The translations under genes were made by a program, and so were the position numbers. DNA of 64,000 bases from Gnetum montanum (taxonomy: Eukaryota; Streptophyta; Gnetopsida; Gnetales; Gnetaceae): positions 1,513,674 to 1,577,673 of the forward strand of contig MNCI01000556.1 of NCBI GenBank assembly GCA_015680685.1, given 5' to 3'. The notes under the pieces are model-generated. The model was given only the letters and a program-made list of their open reading frames with translations, was not told where the DNA came from and made no database searches. The number at the start of each line of letters is the position of its first letter. The stretch's first letter is position 1. Positions 33,560 through 45,222 of the stretch are shown here, in pieces.

Positions 33560-34225
33560 GCTAGGAGCTTCTTCTTAAGGTCCACTTTAGACCCCTATTC
33601 AATGTTTACATTATTGACAACTAGGGGAGCCATGTTATCTCCATTAATTATGATTTCACCTTCCTTGTAAGGAAGGTGAATTTCTTGATGGATGGATATG
33701 AAAACATCTCATAACTAATCAATCCAAGGTCTTCTAAGGATTAGGTTAAATATTGGTGTCTCTTCCATAATCAAGATGTTTGTTGTTTCAAGGAATTATT
33801 CTCCAACTCCAAAATCCAAGAAGATAGACCCCTTGATGGCAAATCTTGATCCATTGAAGGAAGTAAGAGCTATGGTGGTTGTAGGTTGTACTTGCTTAGT
33901 TAAGCCCAAGCATTGAATGATGGTACATGGGACAACATTAGTTTTATATCCATCATAAACATGCACCCAATGTATTTTAACTTTTTCTATTCATATGGCT
34001 ATGAATAAAAATATGAATAGAAAAATAGGTTTTCATCAGTTCATATTTCTTAGGATTGACCTTAATTTCACTATCATGAAATTTCAAGGATGCTAATTTC
34101 TCCTCCCTTGGTGATGGAAGAATCATCACTACATGGATTCCTTCCTTTTTAGAAAGACTATCCTCACTAATGAGTATGAAGGTCAACATTTTCAGTAATG
34201 CCACATGATGTCTAATAGAAGTCAT
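33560..34225 (-). pseudogene. Protease of TE-C
   Basis: In element sense: LASLKFHDSEIKVNPKKYEL, then VHVYDGYKTNVVP (active site, with the first Asp of D-D-G now Tyr), GSIFLDFGVGE, ILIMEETPIFNLILRRPWID and SIHQEIHLPYK. Aligns along its length with the proteases of TE-A and TE-B. Frame breaks near 33980 and 33800. The mutated active site shows it is dead. Confidence 0.8.
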
Positions 34226-34559
34226 AATTAGATCATATAAGCTTAAAGATGAATTTTTCTACTCAAGGAACTACCTAATTTGGTCCATTGCACTATGGAA
34301 GCTCTTGTCATTGGCCATGTCCTTGTCATCCTAGTTGTGCTTTCCTTTCTCAATGCATCCCAAAATGAGGACTTAAGCTTTAGGTTGTTGCTATTATGGC
34401 TCTTCTTTGTTGTTTTGGTTGTCAACTTTGGTATCCTCCTATGGCTTTTTGATTTAAGGCGATGAGGCAGAGAAGGTCATAGGTATAGAAAAAATTGGAT
34501 TGGGCTTTAATGGCCCCACTTCCTTTCATTCCTCCATCTGCTTGTCTGCCTTGCTATCA

Positions 34560-36330
34560 AGATTTTTCTCATACATCTTCTTATGGTTCGTTGAAGTTTT
34601 TTGGTTGGCCATTAGCTATAGAAAAGAGGTGGTAGCATTCACCACCATAGGGGGGAATTATGCAGTTGTTTTGGATATGGTTGTTTGGGCTATATTTGGT
34701 TGAGAGACCTTGATGACAAGAGGTTCTCTCAAAGGCATTTGTGATGGTACTCACAACAAAGGGGGATCTTGAGCTATGGGAAGCTAAAGAAGCCCTTTCA
34801 TTATAGAGGGATACTTGGGTCATGAATGGTTCTCTAGTATGTCTTTAATTATCATTGATGTTAACTGTTGAAATAACATAGGAGCTATCATTAGCATTTA
34901 ATGGGTTTTTGTATATCTGCATTGACTAGTTCTTTAGCTGAACTGGGTTAGAAGCATCTAAGACTAGTTTCCCTTATCTATCATGCTTTGCAGGTCATGC
35001 TTCCACACAAGCTAGAAGTCTATATCATGATTAGGTAGTTGATGATAATGATAGAAGTGATCTAACTTGAAGTACTTAAGAAACTAGGAATCATGCTTTG
35101 TTGCCCAAGTGGGATCTTTTGGTATTTCACATAGTCACTTATGTTCCTTTCGAGTGGCTTTAGTGATTTGTTTATGTTGTATGTGTCCACTTCATAATAG
35201 TTGGTCTAATAACTTTGATAGTTTTAATGAAAATGTAGTATCTTTATAATTTTCCTTCCTTTTGAAGTTAGGTCTATTTTTTGTCAATGTAGTGGTCCTA
35301 AAAGTTAATGGTTGATTATTGTGGTCATTGGTGGAGGCCTTAGGTGGATTAAACTTTGGCCATTGGCTTTTTGTCTTGGTTTCCTTGGTTACAATTGCTT
35401 TCGTAATGTTGTTTTGTTTTCTCTTTTCTTTGTCTTTTTGAGTATGTTGGTTTTTATATGATATGTAGGCTAGATCATGTTTGGCCTCCACAACATCCTC
35501 TATATTTTTAGTTTGCAACAATGCTTGTCTAAGAGATCATAGATCAAGAGAGTAAAGTTTTAACTTGATGAAGTCATTAACTACTCCCTTGAATATGGCT
35601 AGCAAGTTGATTTCAGCTATGGGCTCTACTATTTCATTCAATAGTCTCCACCACTAAATGAGTTTTTGTATAATTTCTAAGGACCTTTACTTGGCCTTCA
35701 TTAGTTGGTCAAGCATTGTGTCAAGCTTCAAGTTAAATTTGAAGTGGTTGACAAACTTGGCTACTTAGTCCTCCAAAGACGATATGAAACCTCTGGGTAA
35801 TGCCCGATACCAATTGAGTGCTTTCCTAGCCAAAGACATAGGGGAATTTCTCATGATTGTATGAGGCCACAACTGTAAGAGAAAACATTCAAATGAAAAG
35901 GTAATAAGGTGAAAATTAGGGTTACCTTCTCCATTGTATTTGCTAAATTATGGAATGGAGACACCAGGAGGGAGTTTAAAAGAAAAACTATAGGACTTAT
36001 GAGATCATCTTGCTAGAAGTCCAGAATCTCGAAAGTTTGTGTGGTAGAGTTTTTAAGCCTCTTCAACTTCTCAATTAGGTCTTGGATCATTTGGAAAGCT
36101 TGATCCAAGCCTTGTATTGGTCAAATAATTTGTGAGGTTTTTACATAAGGTTGTTGTGTTTTTTATAAGGCTTGTGACCTCTGTATGTGTTGCATAACAA
36201 AAAGAAAAGGTTACACTATGGTTGTGGCTTGTGGGCCAAATAAAGAAAAAGAAGTGTTTACTGGTACTTAAGACATAAATAGGAAAAATGTAGTGTGTGA
36301 TCCTTGTGTTTTTGGGGGTTTCATGGTGGA
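34560..36330 (-). pseudogene. Gag of TE-C
   Basis: Possible start near 36330 (MKPPKTQGSHTTFF). A gag core follows: QGLDQAFQMIQDLIEKLKRL-like sequence, NGEGNPNFHLITF-like segment, LARKALNWYRALP, FVNHFKFNLKLDTMLDQL, then open frame 35521-35192 with IEDVVEAKHDLAYISYKNQH and a Lys-rich linker. Each block lines up with the TE-B Gag. The Cys/His segment is not readable. Heavily broken. Confidence 0.75.
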
Positions 36331-37050
36331 CCCCATGTGAGTAGTTAATAGATTTTTAGTGGTAAAAGCCACCATTGATGCTTTTGTATATCAAGGCTAT
36401 GTTGCACATGGCATTGATGCATTATAGTTTGTTGTTTATGGCATTGACTAAATGTGTTGTGTGGCTACAATCAGCATGGAATCTACTATAGTAGGATGCA
36501 AAGGAGTGGAAGATGGTGGCACCATGCCTATGTAGAAAAACAAAGCATTAGGAGAAGGTTCTATGATGTTGGAGGATGTTTTTTCGAGCAATCCTCCAAG
36601 GATGTTTTTAGGCTCAAATTCTACCCTAAATTCATCCTCCTCTTCATGGTGTTTCCTAAAGGTAGGATAGTCATCTTCCTATTCTATGATAATCAATTAG
36701 TCAAGGAGGCTAGAATAGATGTCATTAAGAGGAATTTCTTCATATAAGGAAGGGATGTACTCTTTTGACCTTGGCTTCAATTCATGGAATTAGCATGCCT
36801 ACCTATAGTTTGGCACAAATGAAGTTATAGCTATCTTAATTAATGGCCAAAAAATTAGGACTATCCCATATAACTATCAAATATTGCCTATACTAAATGA
36901 TGGTAGGATCTTTGGAATCATATGCCCTCATGACTCATTGGTTATTATCTTCGCTAGTGATGGTGAAAGGTAATTTGGTAGATTTTTGGAAATACATTAC
37001 TATAGTGCTAAGTATTGCTTAAGAATAGGCTATAAATGTTAAGATAGGAG
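36331..37050 (+). other. Coding-like fragments of unknown origin
   Basis: An open frame 36454-36747 (97 codons) and a second readable stretch at about 36825-36962 (EVIAILINGQKIRTIPYNYQ, then LPILNDGRIFGIICPHDSLV). Codon-like composition and length suggest old coding DNA, but I do not recognise the family. It lies where the 5' leader and LTR of TE-C would be expected. Confidence 0.35.
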
Positions 37051-39284
37051 CGAATTCTAGTGACTAGAATTCAAAATCTCTTAAAGGAAATGAAAATGAA
37101 AAAAGGATGATATACTTACTATAAATACTAAGTAGAGGATAAGGGGGTATTACTCCATTACTAGAAATAGAATATTGGCAATGTTGGCTTCAAACCTCAC
37201 CCAAGTTGGCTTCCCAAGTGCCTCTACACTTGTTATGGAAAAGGGGAAAAGAAGGAAGGGTGAGATAATGGAAATCTCATACCTTCTTATTCCAACATTG
37301 GAGAGAGAGAAGAAATTTTGAAGACTAAAGTGGAAACTTGGCAGTTTCCAAAGATGGTTATGGTAGGATGCCAACTTTCATCAAAAAGGAGGGAAAACTA
37401 GGCTTGGTGGGTATGGAAGCCAACATTAATTTAGTGAAAAATATTATGACAAAAAAAATTAAATGTTTGTTAAGGCTTCCACACTAGCTTTGCTCTAGGA
37501 ATTCATAATAGATGTTATGAAGTTTTAGCACCCAAACCATTTATAGCTTCCACACTGAGGTTTTCACCATAGCGGGGTAAAGACAATGTTGTATTTCTTG
37601 TGAGTTTTGACTAGAAAATTTCTTTTAACTTGCAAGAAAAATAAATCTAGTTATAAAATTGGTTTCAAATTTCATCAACTCTAGCATTCCAACTACTTCC
37701 ACATTGGGTATGGCAAAATAGGGAAAGAAGGGAAGTGAGATGATGGGAATATCACACCTTCTACCTCATTGTTGATGGGGGTAAATGCTAAAAAACAAAG
37801 TGAAAAGTTAGTATTTTTCCACAAAAATTGATTTTAGCTAGCTATTAATTTTCTAAGCTTGAAAAAATGGAAAAAATGCTAACTCATAGATGAGTTGAGC
37901 CACCCACTTTGAAATATAGAGAAAATTTTTTTGGTAGTAAAAATGATAGGGGAAAAGAGATATCAATGCTAGATTTAGGTTGTAAAATTCATAGCAAGTT
38001 CTATGGAAAGCCAAAGCCCAACCACCTGCAACTTCCATAGTGTAGTTTTGGTCACAAGGGAGGTAGGGGAAAGACTAGTGTTGATTCCTCAAAGGTTTTG
38101 GCTACAAAAAAGATCAGTGAAAATATTGCAAATGGACTAAAACTAATAGATCTAGCTACAAAATTTAGGTGAAATCCCTTTTTTTAGTGCCAAGAAAAAG
38201 TGTTGAGATTCAAAACCTTGATTGCTAAAATGAAAACCAAAGATTCTCAGTGCAAACATTCCCCAACCTTAAATCCCCAAGGCCTCGATGATAAAAATGG
38301 GATTCAAGACACCCTAGTTGGTTTAGCAAATCATCCAAGGACTTATGAGATAAGAAATGTGGAAATATAAATAGATCTAAACAATAAACAAAAAATGGAA
38401 TTTACTTTTGAACACAAAACTCAAAACATAAAACATTATTAAGAAAGAATAAAGTATAACTTGGAGAAATGTGTACAAATGGTGCTTGGATGAGCAAAAA
38501 AGGGGGTTCACTTATGCATGAGTTCAAAGCCCATTAAGGTCAATGTGATGTGCTTCACAATCCTAGTTCTAACCCACTCTTGATGTTATCAAACCTTCCT
38601 TTCACTACTACAACCTTCTATTTGCCAATTTGTTCATTGGTAGGGGGTGAGAAAGATGGAAAATTTGGATGCCAAAGTTCTCCATGCTAGGTTTTGAATC
38701 CCATAAGTGTCGTTTTAATACCAAAAATTCACAAAATCCAAAAGCCATAACGCTTCCACACTGGGGTTCAAGAGAATGCACGTATAGGAACTTATAAGAT
38801 CTCTTGAGTGCTTGAAGATTACCCAAGCATGGAATTATGTGTATGCAAATTTCTTGTAAGTGTTGGATCTTCTCAAAAATGCTGAACCATTAGAAAAATT
38901 GCTAGAACCAAAATTTCTTGTATTCCCAAAAATTTTTGAACTTTTAAATGGTGTTGGAGGTTGGATTTTATAGGATTTTTGGACCATCAATGAGGCTAAA
39001 AATTGGCTATGAAACAACTATAAATTTGGATGAAAATGGCCATAAATTTTGGTGAGATGGATGCCAAAATTTGGGGAGTTACTATACATAGTAAGTGCTT
39101 CCACCCATGGCCATTCCACTTACTATAAATAGTAAGCAGGACACACCTTCCATGCTAGAGATGAATCATCCACACTGATATCTCCACCTTTCTTCTTGAA
39201 GTGGCTGGTCGACATTCAAGTGTATGAATTGATGAATTTTCTTCTTGTGGCTTTCATGTTGGCGGATTGAATTTTTCACACTAT
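37051..39284. other. Unclassified repeat with recurring CTTCCACACT words
   Basis: No coding domain. CTTCCACACT or close forms recur at about 37465, 37548, 38752, 39165 and, more weakly, elsewhere, often next to GGGG. TTACTATAAATA occurs at about 37117 and 39119. Possibly the LTR or leader of another element. Confidence 0.4.
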
Positions 39285-39445
39285 GAGGAAAAGTTTCTAG
39301 GCTAGGGGAAAAGTTTCCAAGTTGCAAGGAAACATTTCAAGCTAAGGGAAAAGTTTTCAAGCTAAGGGAAAACTTTCTAGGCTACGGAAAAACTTTATAG
39401 GGTAAAGGGAGGAAAGTTTCTAGGCAGGGAAAACTTTCTAGGTTG
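39285..39445. repeat. Minisatellite of about 20 bp units
   Basis: Roughly eight imperfect units of GCTAAGGGAAAAGTTTTCAA / GGCTAGGGGAAAAGTTTC. Confidence 0.8.
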
Positions 39446-39894
39446 TGCATTTGCTCTCCACATTGAAGGGAGGAAAGTTTCCAAACCCCCAATCTTTCCA
39501 CAGTGGGGGTAGGTGAGATCTGCATCCTTATAGGTGTTTCTAGTGTAGAAAAATTCATATCCCACATAAAATACATCAAATATCCTTTTTGGCATTCCAG
39601 AAAGCATTTTTCATTCCCCCCTTCCCCCTCCCCCCCACAAAGCCCAAATATAGATACTAGGTGAATTACTTCACTTTGGAAATGAGCCTTTGACCACTTA
39701 TGAGGCATTTTTCAGCTCCAAAAGTATAAAGTATATTAAATTTCTCATTGTGGATTATAATGACATTTTACCTCAGGTTTCATGGGGTGAAAGCTACATG
39801 ATGAAGATTGGTTATAACATGCAAAATTTTGTGGTGTTTTACCTCCATGGTTTATATAGCTTTGCCCTTGGCTTCCTTGTGAAGTGAATATTTC

Positions 39895-40159
39895 CATTAC
39901 TTATGTCCTAATTCTCCACACTTGAAGCAATGAACTTTTCAAGAGTTGCTATCATAACCCTTATCTCTTTTACTTAGGTCTTTCTTGGTTTAATCCTTCT
40001 CATCACCTCCTTTAGTCTTCTTATCTTGGCTATTCTCCTTGTCTTAAAATTTATACTTAGATCTCTTATTAGATCTAGATCCCTTATCCTATCCTTTAAA
40101 ATTTTGTTTTCTCCTATTTCTAAATCTAGCAAATTTCTTCTTAACTTTGAATGCCAAAT
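39895..40159 (-). pseudogene. Gag fragment with zinc-knuckle remnant
   Basis: Minus-strand KVHCFKCGELGHK at about 39905-39945 is the first three ligands of a CCHC knuckle (C-x2-C-x4-H); the fourth Cys is lost after a stop. Upstream in the same sense is a basic open frame (40189-39974) whose start already lies in the TE-E LTR. It is cut at 40159/40160 by TE-E. It may be a copia-type gag; too short to be sure. Confidence 0.5.
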
Positions 40160-41015
40160 TGATGAGCAGTAAGCAGTCCCTACATCCAACCATATAGATC
40201 ACTAACGTTCACTAAGCAATTTGGTCAAATTTTATAGACTTTAGCTCTCTAAGTACACTACGTCTAGGCATTGAATCTAATGAAAATGATTATTTTCTTC
40301 TTTGTTTCACTTATGAGGTGCAAAGGTATGATTAACTCAAGCATATGATTTTTATCATTTTATATTTATTATTTAAATCACCTAAGTGCTAGATATAATG
40401 TAATTAAATGTTTAACTAAGCTGATAACTAACTGATATCTTAATTAGTCCTATCATAAGCATTTGATCTCATTTACTTTACACATCCTGAATCATGTTTC
40501 AAAGTTACTAGGTTATCAAGTGTTAAGTGCTACTAGTATTACCAAATGTTAATGTATGCTCAAAATGATCATACTTATGTGCATTAATTAATTAGTTAAC
40601 CAAATGCATTAAAGAAAATTTCTCAAATAATAAATCCATTAAGTAAAACTTAAACTAATTCCAAGTGTTGCAATGTTTATGAAGAAAGCTCATCTTTATT
40701 GTCATTCACACTAAGGTTGTCAGATATATCTACACTTGAATAAAGATCTATATACTTCTTACTCCCACTACATTTTGTAGAAAATATTCTAACTTTCAAG
40801 CAAACAAAATGCAAGAGCTTCACTAGGATACTAAATAATGGATGCCATAAATGTGGTTAATGAGCACATATTTATAGGTAATACAAAAAACTATGTTGAT
40901 GGGGTCATATCAACACATGAAACCATGCATTGACATGACCACATCAATGGGTTCGTGTTGACGAAATTGCATCAATGAAATCCTATTGACAAACCCTCAA
41001 AAATATACTTCATCA
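40160..41015 (-). repeat. 3' LTR of TE-E
   Basis: Begins TGATGAGCAGTAAGCAGTCC and ends TTCATCA on the plus strand, closely parallel to TE-D LTRs (TGATGAGTGGCGAG...CTCATCA); shared blocks include CTACATCCAACCATA, CTCATCTTTATTGTC and the sequence beyond the end. No second LTR was found. Confidence 0.7.
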
Positions 41016-41064
41016 TACCCCCATGACTAAATGAAAACTCATCCTTGAGTGAACAAAAGGAGAA
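41016..41064 (-). promoter_or_regulatory. Polypurine tract and pre-LTR motif of TE-E
   Basis: Minus strand reads CTCAAGGATGAGTTTTCATT then AGTCATGGGGGTA just before the LTR. TE-D has the same motif at 45174-45222. A CTTGAGGACAAG...GGGGG motif in front of the 3' LTR is common in plant Ty3/gypsy elements. Confidence 0.7.
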
Positions 41065-41215
41065 AAAAAATTCTTTATAAAATTTTGGGAAGATATGGAA
41101 TTGTTAATTAACTAACTAACATAAACAAACACTAAGTGCCCAAGTATACATATTTACCATCATTATAAATTTTGGTATTTATGATAACAAAATTAAGCAC
41201 CATGACAAAAACTAA

Positions 41216-43800
41216 CAAAACTCCTTTGGTGGCTTTGAAGATGAAAAGAAAATCAAATGGTCCTAGGTGGTTGAGGTTCCTAAGATTTTGAAGGACATTC
41301 TCCTACCTCGGGTGCACATGGTTGTTGTGGTTGAGGTTATGGTTGTGGCTATCTAGATGCAGTTGCAACTTCTGGTGGAAGATGGAAAGCATCTAGTAAT
41401 GCTTTCATCTTATCCTCCTTACTCCTAGGATCATACATAGTCCATGCAACATCACCAATGTGGGCTAGTATGAGAACATCCAAAAAATATGGTATTTTAG
41501 GGAATATCTCCTTGACATTGACAAACGAAGAAGTGAATTATTTACATTCAATGTCGAACACTTTGATTGCATTTTGCAGCTCCTTGTAGTCATTCATTCT
41601 TTTCACTTGGTTCTTTTCTATTGATATTTGATCAATGAAATTTTCCTTGAGAACCTTGAGTTCAATATTAGCTATTTCTAGCTTCTATTTTCTTTCTTTG
41701 TGGTACTTGAACTCTACCTTGTATAGAAGGCATGAGCTAGCCACTTTTTTCTCCAATTTTGACCTCAACCTTCTAGTGGTCAACATTACCAAATTTAATG
41801 GAGGTTAGAAAGCTCCATGTACTCCATCATTTCCTTAATATTTATATTCTTGACACATATTTTAGGTTTTTTGTATTCATTTAGTTCATCAAAGATGGAT
41901 TTCCATACATCACCTCCTTGTTGGATTTGCTAGAGGCCCTCATTCACCTTTGCCTTTGTCAGTTGGATATGTTTTCTCTTTTATCTCATTCTACAAACCA
42001 ACCTAGTCTATTTAATGATTATTAATCCTTTAAAATTTGAGGGTCTCATTTTTCCATGTAATGATTTGAATTGCAAAATTTTGGTAGAGGACACACACCT
42101 CCTTCATTGAGAGATTTCAATTTTCTATAGCCAACCTCCTTGATTCAATGTTCACCCTAGCAAGTTGCTCCTATTTTTATCGAATGAATTATACCATTTG
42201 ATCCTTTTACATCTTAAAATTTTGCAAGAAATACTTCTCCTAGGTTAGCTTGATGTTCTCCTGGTGAACCTCCGACAAGTCCTTTTAAATGTTGTATGTA
42301 GTGGCTTCTACTAAGAGTTAATCAAAGATTACCAACTCCGTCGCATACTCAGCCTCCTCAAGTTTTGCCTAAATCTATTAAAGAGATTCATCTCATGCTA
42401 AGTTCTAGTGGAGTACTATGGAATCATTGATTCAAGCTTTCAATTCTACAACCTTAATAGTGAATCACCAATTCTACCCTTAGTGTTGCATCACTAGAAT
42501 AGTTACCTCCTCTCCCTTCTATAAGCACAATGAACAGGTAGCAACATTCTTAGAGATTACTAGGAATTTTTGCTATTGAAAGATGGACATCATTACCTCT
42601 TAGGTACTAGGATTTGATCTTGTGAACACTTGCATTCTACGAGCATAAAGCATTAGCGTCAAACCCTCCACCCTAGTGATTAATTGTACTACCCTATTGA
42701 GATGACTGAATGTTGGCTTGTAAACATAGGATTAACCACCACTTGGTCCTACCTAATACTGCTATAGGAGCTACTCATAGAGTTCATGCATATGCTCAAT
42801 AGCAACATAGGACTCTAGCATTAATTGTTCATGAGTGGGTGGTGGTGGTAGCTGTTCCTCTTTCAACACCTTAGTAGGTGCTTTATCCTTCATTATTTCC
42901 ACCCAAAGGTAGTAGGAGCATGTCTAATGTTAAAATTGACATAGTGGGTGATTCCTCTCCTTTTACATAATTTCCGAATGAGACATGAAAATGGGAGTGC
43001 CTTACTTCCATGTTTACTTTCTTTAAACCACTTCTCTATCTTTAGATGGATTAGCTTTGGAAGGTTGATAATAAATTTATCACTTAGAGTGGTGCATGCA
43101 TAGGTAGAGAAGGCTATCACCTTGATAGGCCTCACTGTTAGTTTCTGGTGGTTTGCTACCATCTTCAAATATGCACGCTCTACCATTGTAAGTGCATTGT
43201 ACTCCTTACGTTCAACAATGTAGCACCATCAAACCCACTACTTTTTGACCTTTGGGTCTACTTGCATTGATACTTTTTCCAAGTTTTCTCTAGTTTCTAG
43301 CAACCCAAGGATCTTTGAAATGACCTTTATTAAGTAGGACATAGAAATTCCCTTGATATTTATGGTGGCATCACCTTACCTATTATTCCAAAAGAGATAT
43401 GTTTCTCCCATGTACCATTTTTCATTAGAAGTAATAATGGACCACATGGGAGAAGTATAAAGTTGATCTTTGGCATCTTATAAGGTAAATTATATGAATG
43501 ATCCAAAGTTTAGTTTAGGAAGAAGCATTTTTTGAATCTTTCTATACCTAATTTACATCAAGAAGGCCTCCATTAGAGTAACCTCATGTTTTGGTTTTGG
43601 TCCAAGTCTGTCATCTCAGTGGGACTAATCTATTTTAGCTTTTGGAATCTAATAGATAGATTCCACTTTGGGATCGTCTTTAAGAGGTCCCATTGCATGA
43701 GTCTTGGCTGCCTACTCTTGGAGCAGCTTCACATCCTAGCTTGTTCCAATTCTATGCCACTTGTCCCTTCATTGAGACTATCATTCTTCCTATGAACGCT
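41216..43800 (-). pseudogene. Plant mobile-domain/Transposase_32-like protein with coiled-coil tail in TE-E
   Basis: The best piece is the open frame 43186-42893, with AYLKMVANHQK, FIINLPKLIHLKIEKWFKES and ALPFSCLIRKLCKRRGI; the last motif is typical of the 'putative plant transposon protein' family found in plant retroelements. Upstream (43600-43200) the frame is readable with stops (EKWYMGETYLFW, KGISMSYLIKVISKILGLLE). Downstream (42850-41500) lies a long charged region that looks like decayed coiled coil, and the C-terminus near 41230-41390 is Pro/Gln-rich. The gene is in the same sense as the LTR. Role in the element unknown. No gag, protease, RT or integrase was found for TE-E. Confidence 0.6.
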
Positions 43801-44153
43801 TATGTCTAAGTGCCATCTATAATCACAACATGACTAGGTATTAGCATTTGATGTGTAACTTAGAACACTTAGGTACCTTCTCTCTTGAATTAGTTACACT
43901 TGGCTAAGTTGTGATCATTGTAAATTAATCATTTTAATATTATTTTATTATGATTTTTAATAGGATGGCTAGTATAATCCATTGAAAATGTCTAACACTC
44001 ATTAATTAATGGACACTAGTACTAATTGTAAATTAAAAAATTAATAAAAAACTTAAAGACATTTAATTATAACAATTCATAACAAGTGATGCATATGCTA
44101 CACTAAGTGTAAATATGCTAGTTTCCACATAGGTTATATTTGTATTTAGTATT
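43801..44153. other. Spacer left of TE-D
   Basis: AT-rich, no features; its continuation is at 51613 on the far side of TE-D. Confidence 0.5.
44149..44153. repeat. Target-site duplication of TE-D, left copy (GTATT)
   Basis: Identical to 51608-51612. Confidence 0.85.
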
Positions 44154-45173
44154 TGATGAGTGGCGAGGTACCCCTACACTCAACCATACGAAACGAACGT
44201 AGCACGCGCGATTCAGTCGAACTCTGCAGACTAAATGCCTAAATGCCCCATGGAACACTTGGGGTTAATCATTGATTTTCTTCCTAGACTTACTTGTTGT
44301 TGTCATGGTGTATGGTTAAGTAAGTCTGAGGTATATGATTTTTATGGTCTTTTATGGTTTTTATCCTATGCTAACGGGTGAAGGGTTGAGAAAACTAACT
44401 AACTCTAACTAAGGAATAAGTCTAAATTATCTAGCATCAACATCCGTTCCCACTTACCGTACACACCCTAAACAAATGCAACTGTGGCTACCAAATGCTA
44501 ATTGTTACTGGGATCACCACACGTAACACACATGCTCGAAGTGGTCGTATTGAGGCATTTAACTAGGAGGAAAGGGTTGAGAGAATCTATCTAGCCTAAC
44601 TACGATGAGCAACTGATTCCTTGACTAACTGTACACATTCATCGTGCACAACTACCACTAGGATTACCAAGCTTAGATCTTGGATATGACATTGGGTTAC
44701 CAAGTAGTCACACGAGATGCTCGTAATCAAGTTGTACTCATACCGCATGCGACGAGTAGCCGATTCCTTGACTAACCGTACACATCCTTAGATGCTCGTA
44801 ATCAAGTCGTACTCGTACCACATTCTAGGAAAGAAATAAATAACATTTAAATAAAATCCTATTCCATGCACTGCAAGGTTTATCCAATCAAGTTCATCTT
44901 TATTGTCGTACACAACTTGTGTTCAGGTACACTGTTGCTAAAATAAAGATCCGTTCACTCTAGGACTCCTACTATGGACACATGGAAAATAATCTATCTC
45001 TAGAGTGATCAAACTACCATAGTTTTCCTACTTCTAGACCAGGATGAGAAATGATGGGAGTGCCACCTCTTATTTATAGATTTGACGACGGACCACGATA
45101 TCGCGTACGCGACATGGTATGGGATGACGCGATATTGCGATGGTTGCGATATCGCGTATATTGCATCTCATCA
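44154..45173 (-). repeat. 3' LTR of TE-D (1020 bp)
   Basis: Contains an internal duplication: GATTCCTTGACTAACCGTAC and GATGCTCGTAATCAAGTC each occur twice or more between 44600 and 44815. The end region near 45095-45165 carries repeated GATATCGCG / GCGATATTGCG words. Confidence 0.9.
45071..45078 (-). promoter_or_regulatory. TATA box in TE-D left LTR
   Basis: Minus-strand TATAAATA in TCTATAAATAAGAGG; conserved at 51531-51538. Confidence 0.6.
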
Positions 45174-45222
45174 TACCCCCATGACTGAATGAAAACTCGT
45201 CCTCGAGTCCCTTACAATAATA
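45174..45222 (-). promoter_or_regulatory. Polypurine tract and pre-LTR motif of TE-D
   Basis: Minus strand CTCGAGGACGAGTTTTCATT then CAGTCATGGGGGTA, ending at the LTR start TGATGAG. Confidence 0.8.

Larger units (their letters stand above)
28775..36330 (-). mobile_element. TE-C: third Tat-like copy, minus strand, truncated and lacking pol
   Basis: In element sense: gag (about 36330-34560), protease (about 34225-33560), repeats (33190-33045), antisense gene (30196-32759 on the plus strand), then directly an LTR (30195 down to 28775) that is cut off by the right end of TE-A. RT, both RNases H and integrase are absent. The LTR starts TGAAACACCACC at 30195, like TE-B. The 5' LTR was not found to the right of gag. 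Confidence 0.65.

Noticed and set aside
43801-44153. 5' LTR of TE-E
   Set aside because: No TGATGAG start, primer site or similarity to 40160-41015 was found here or right of TE-D.
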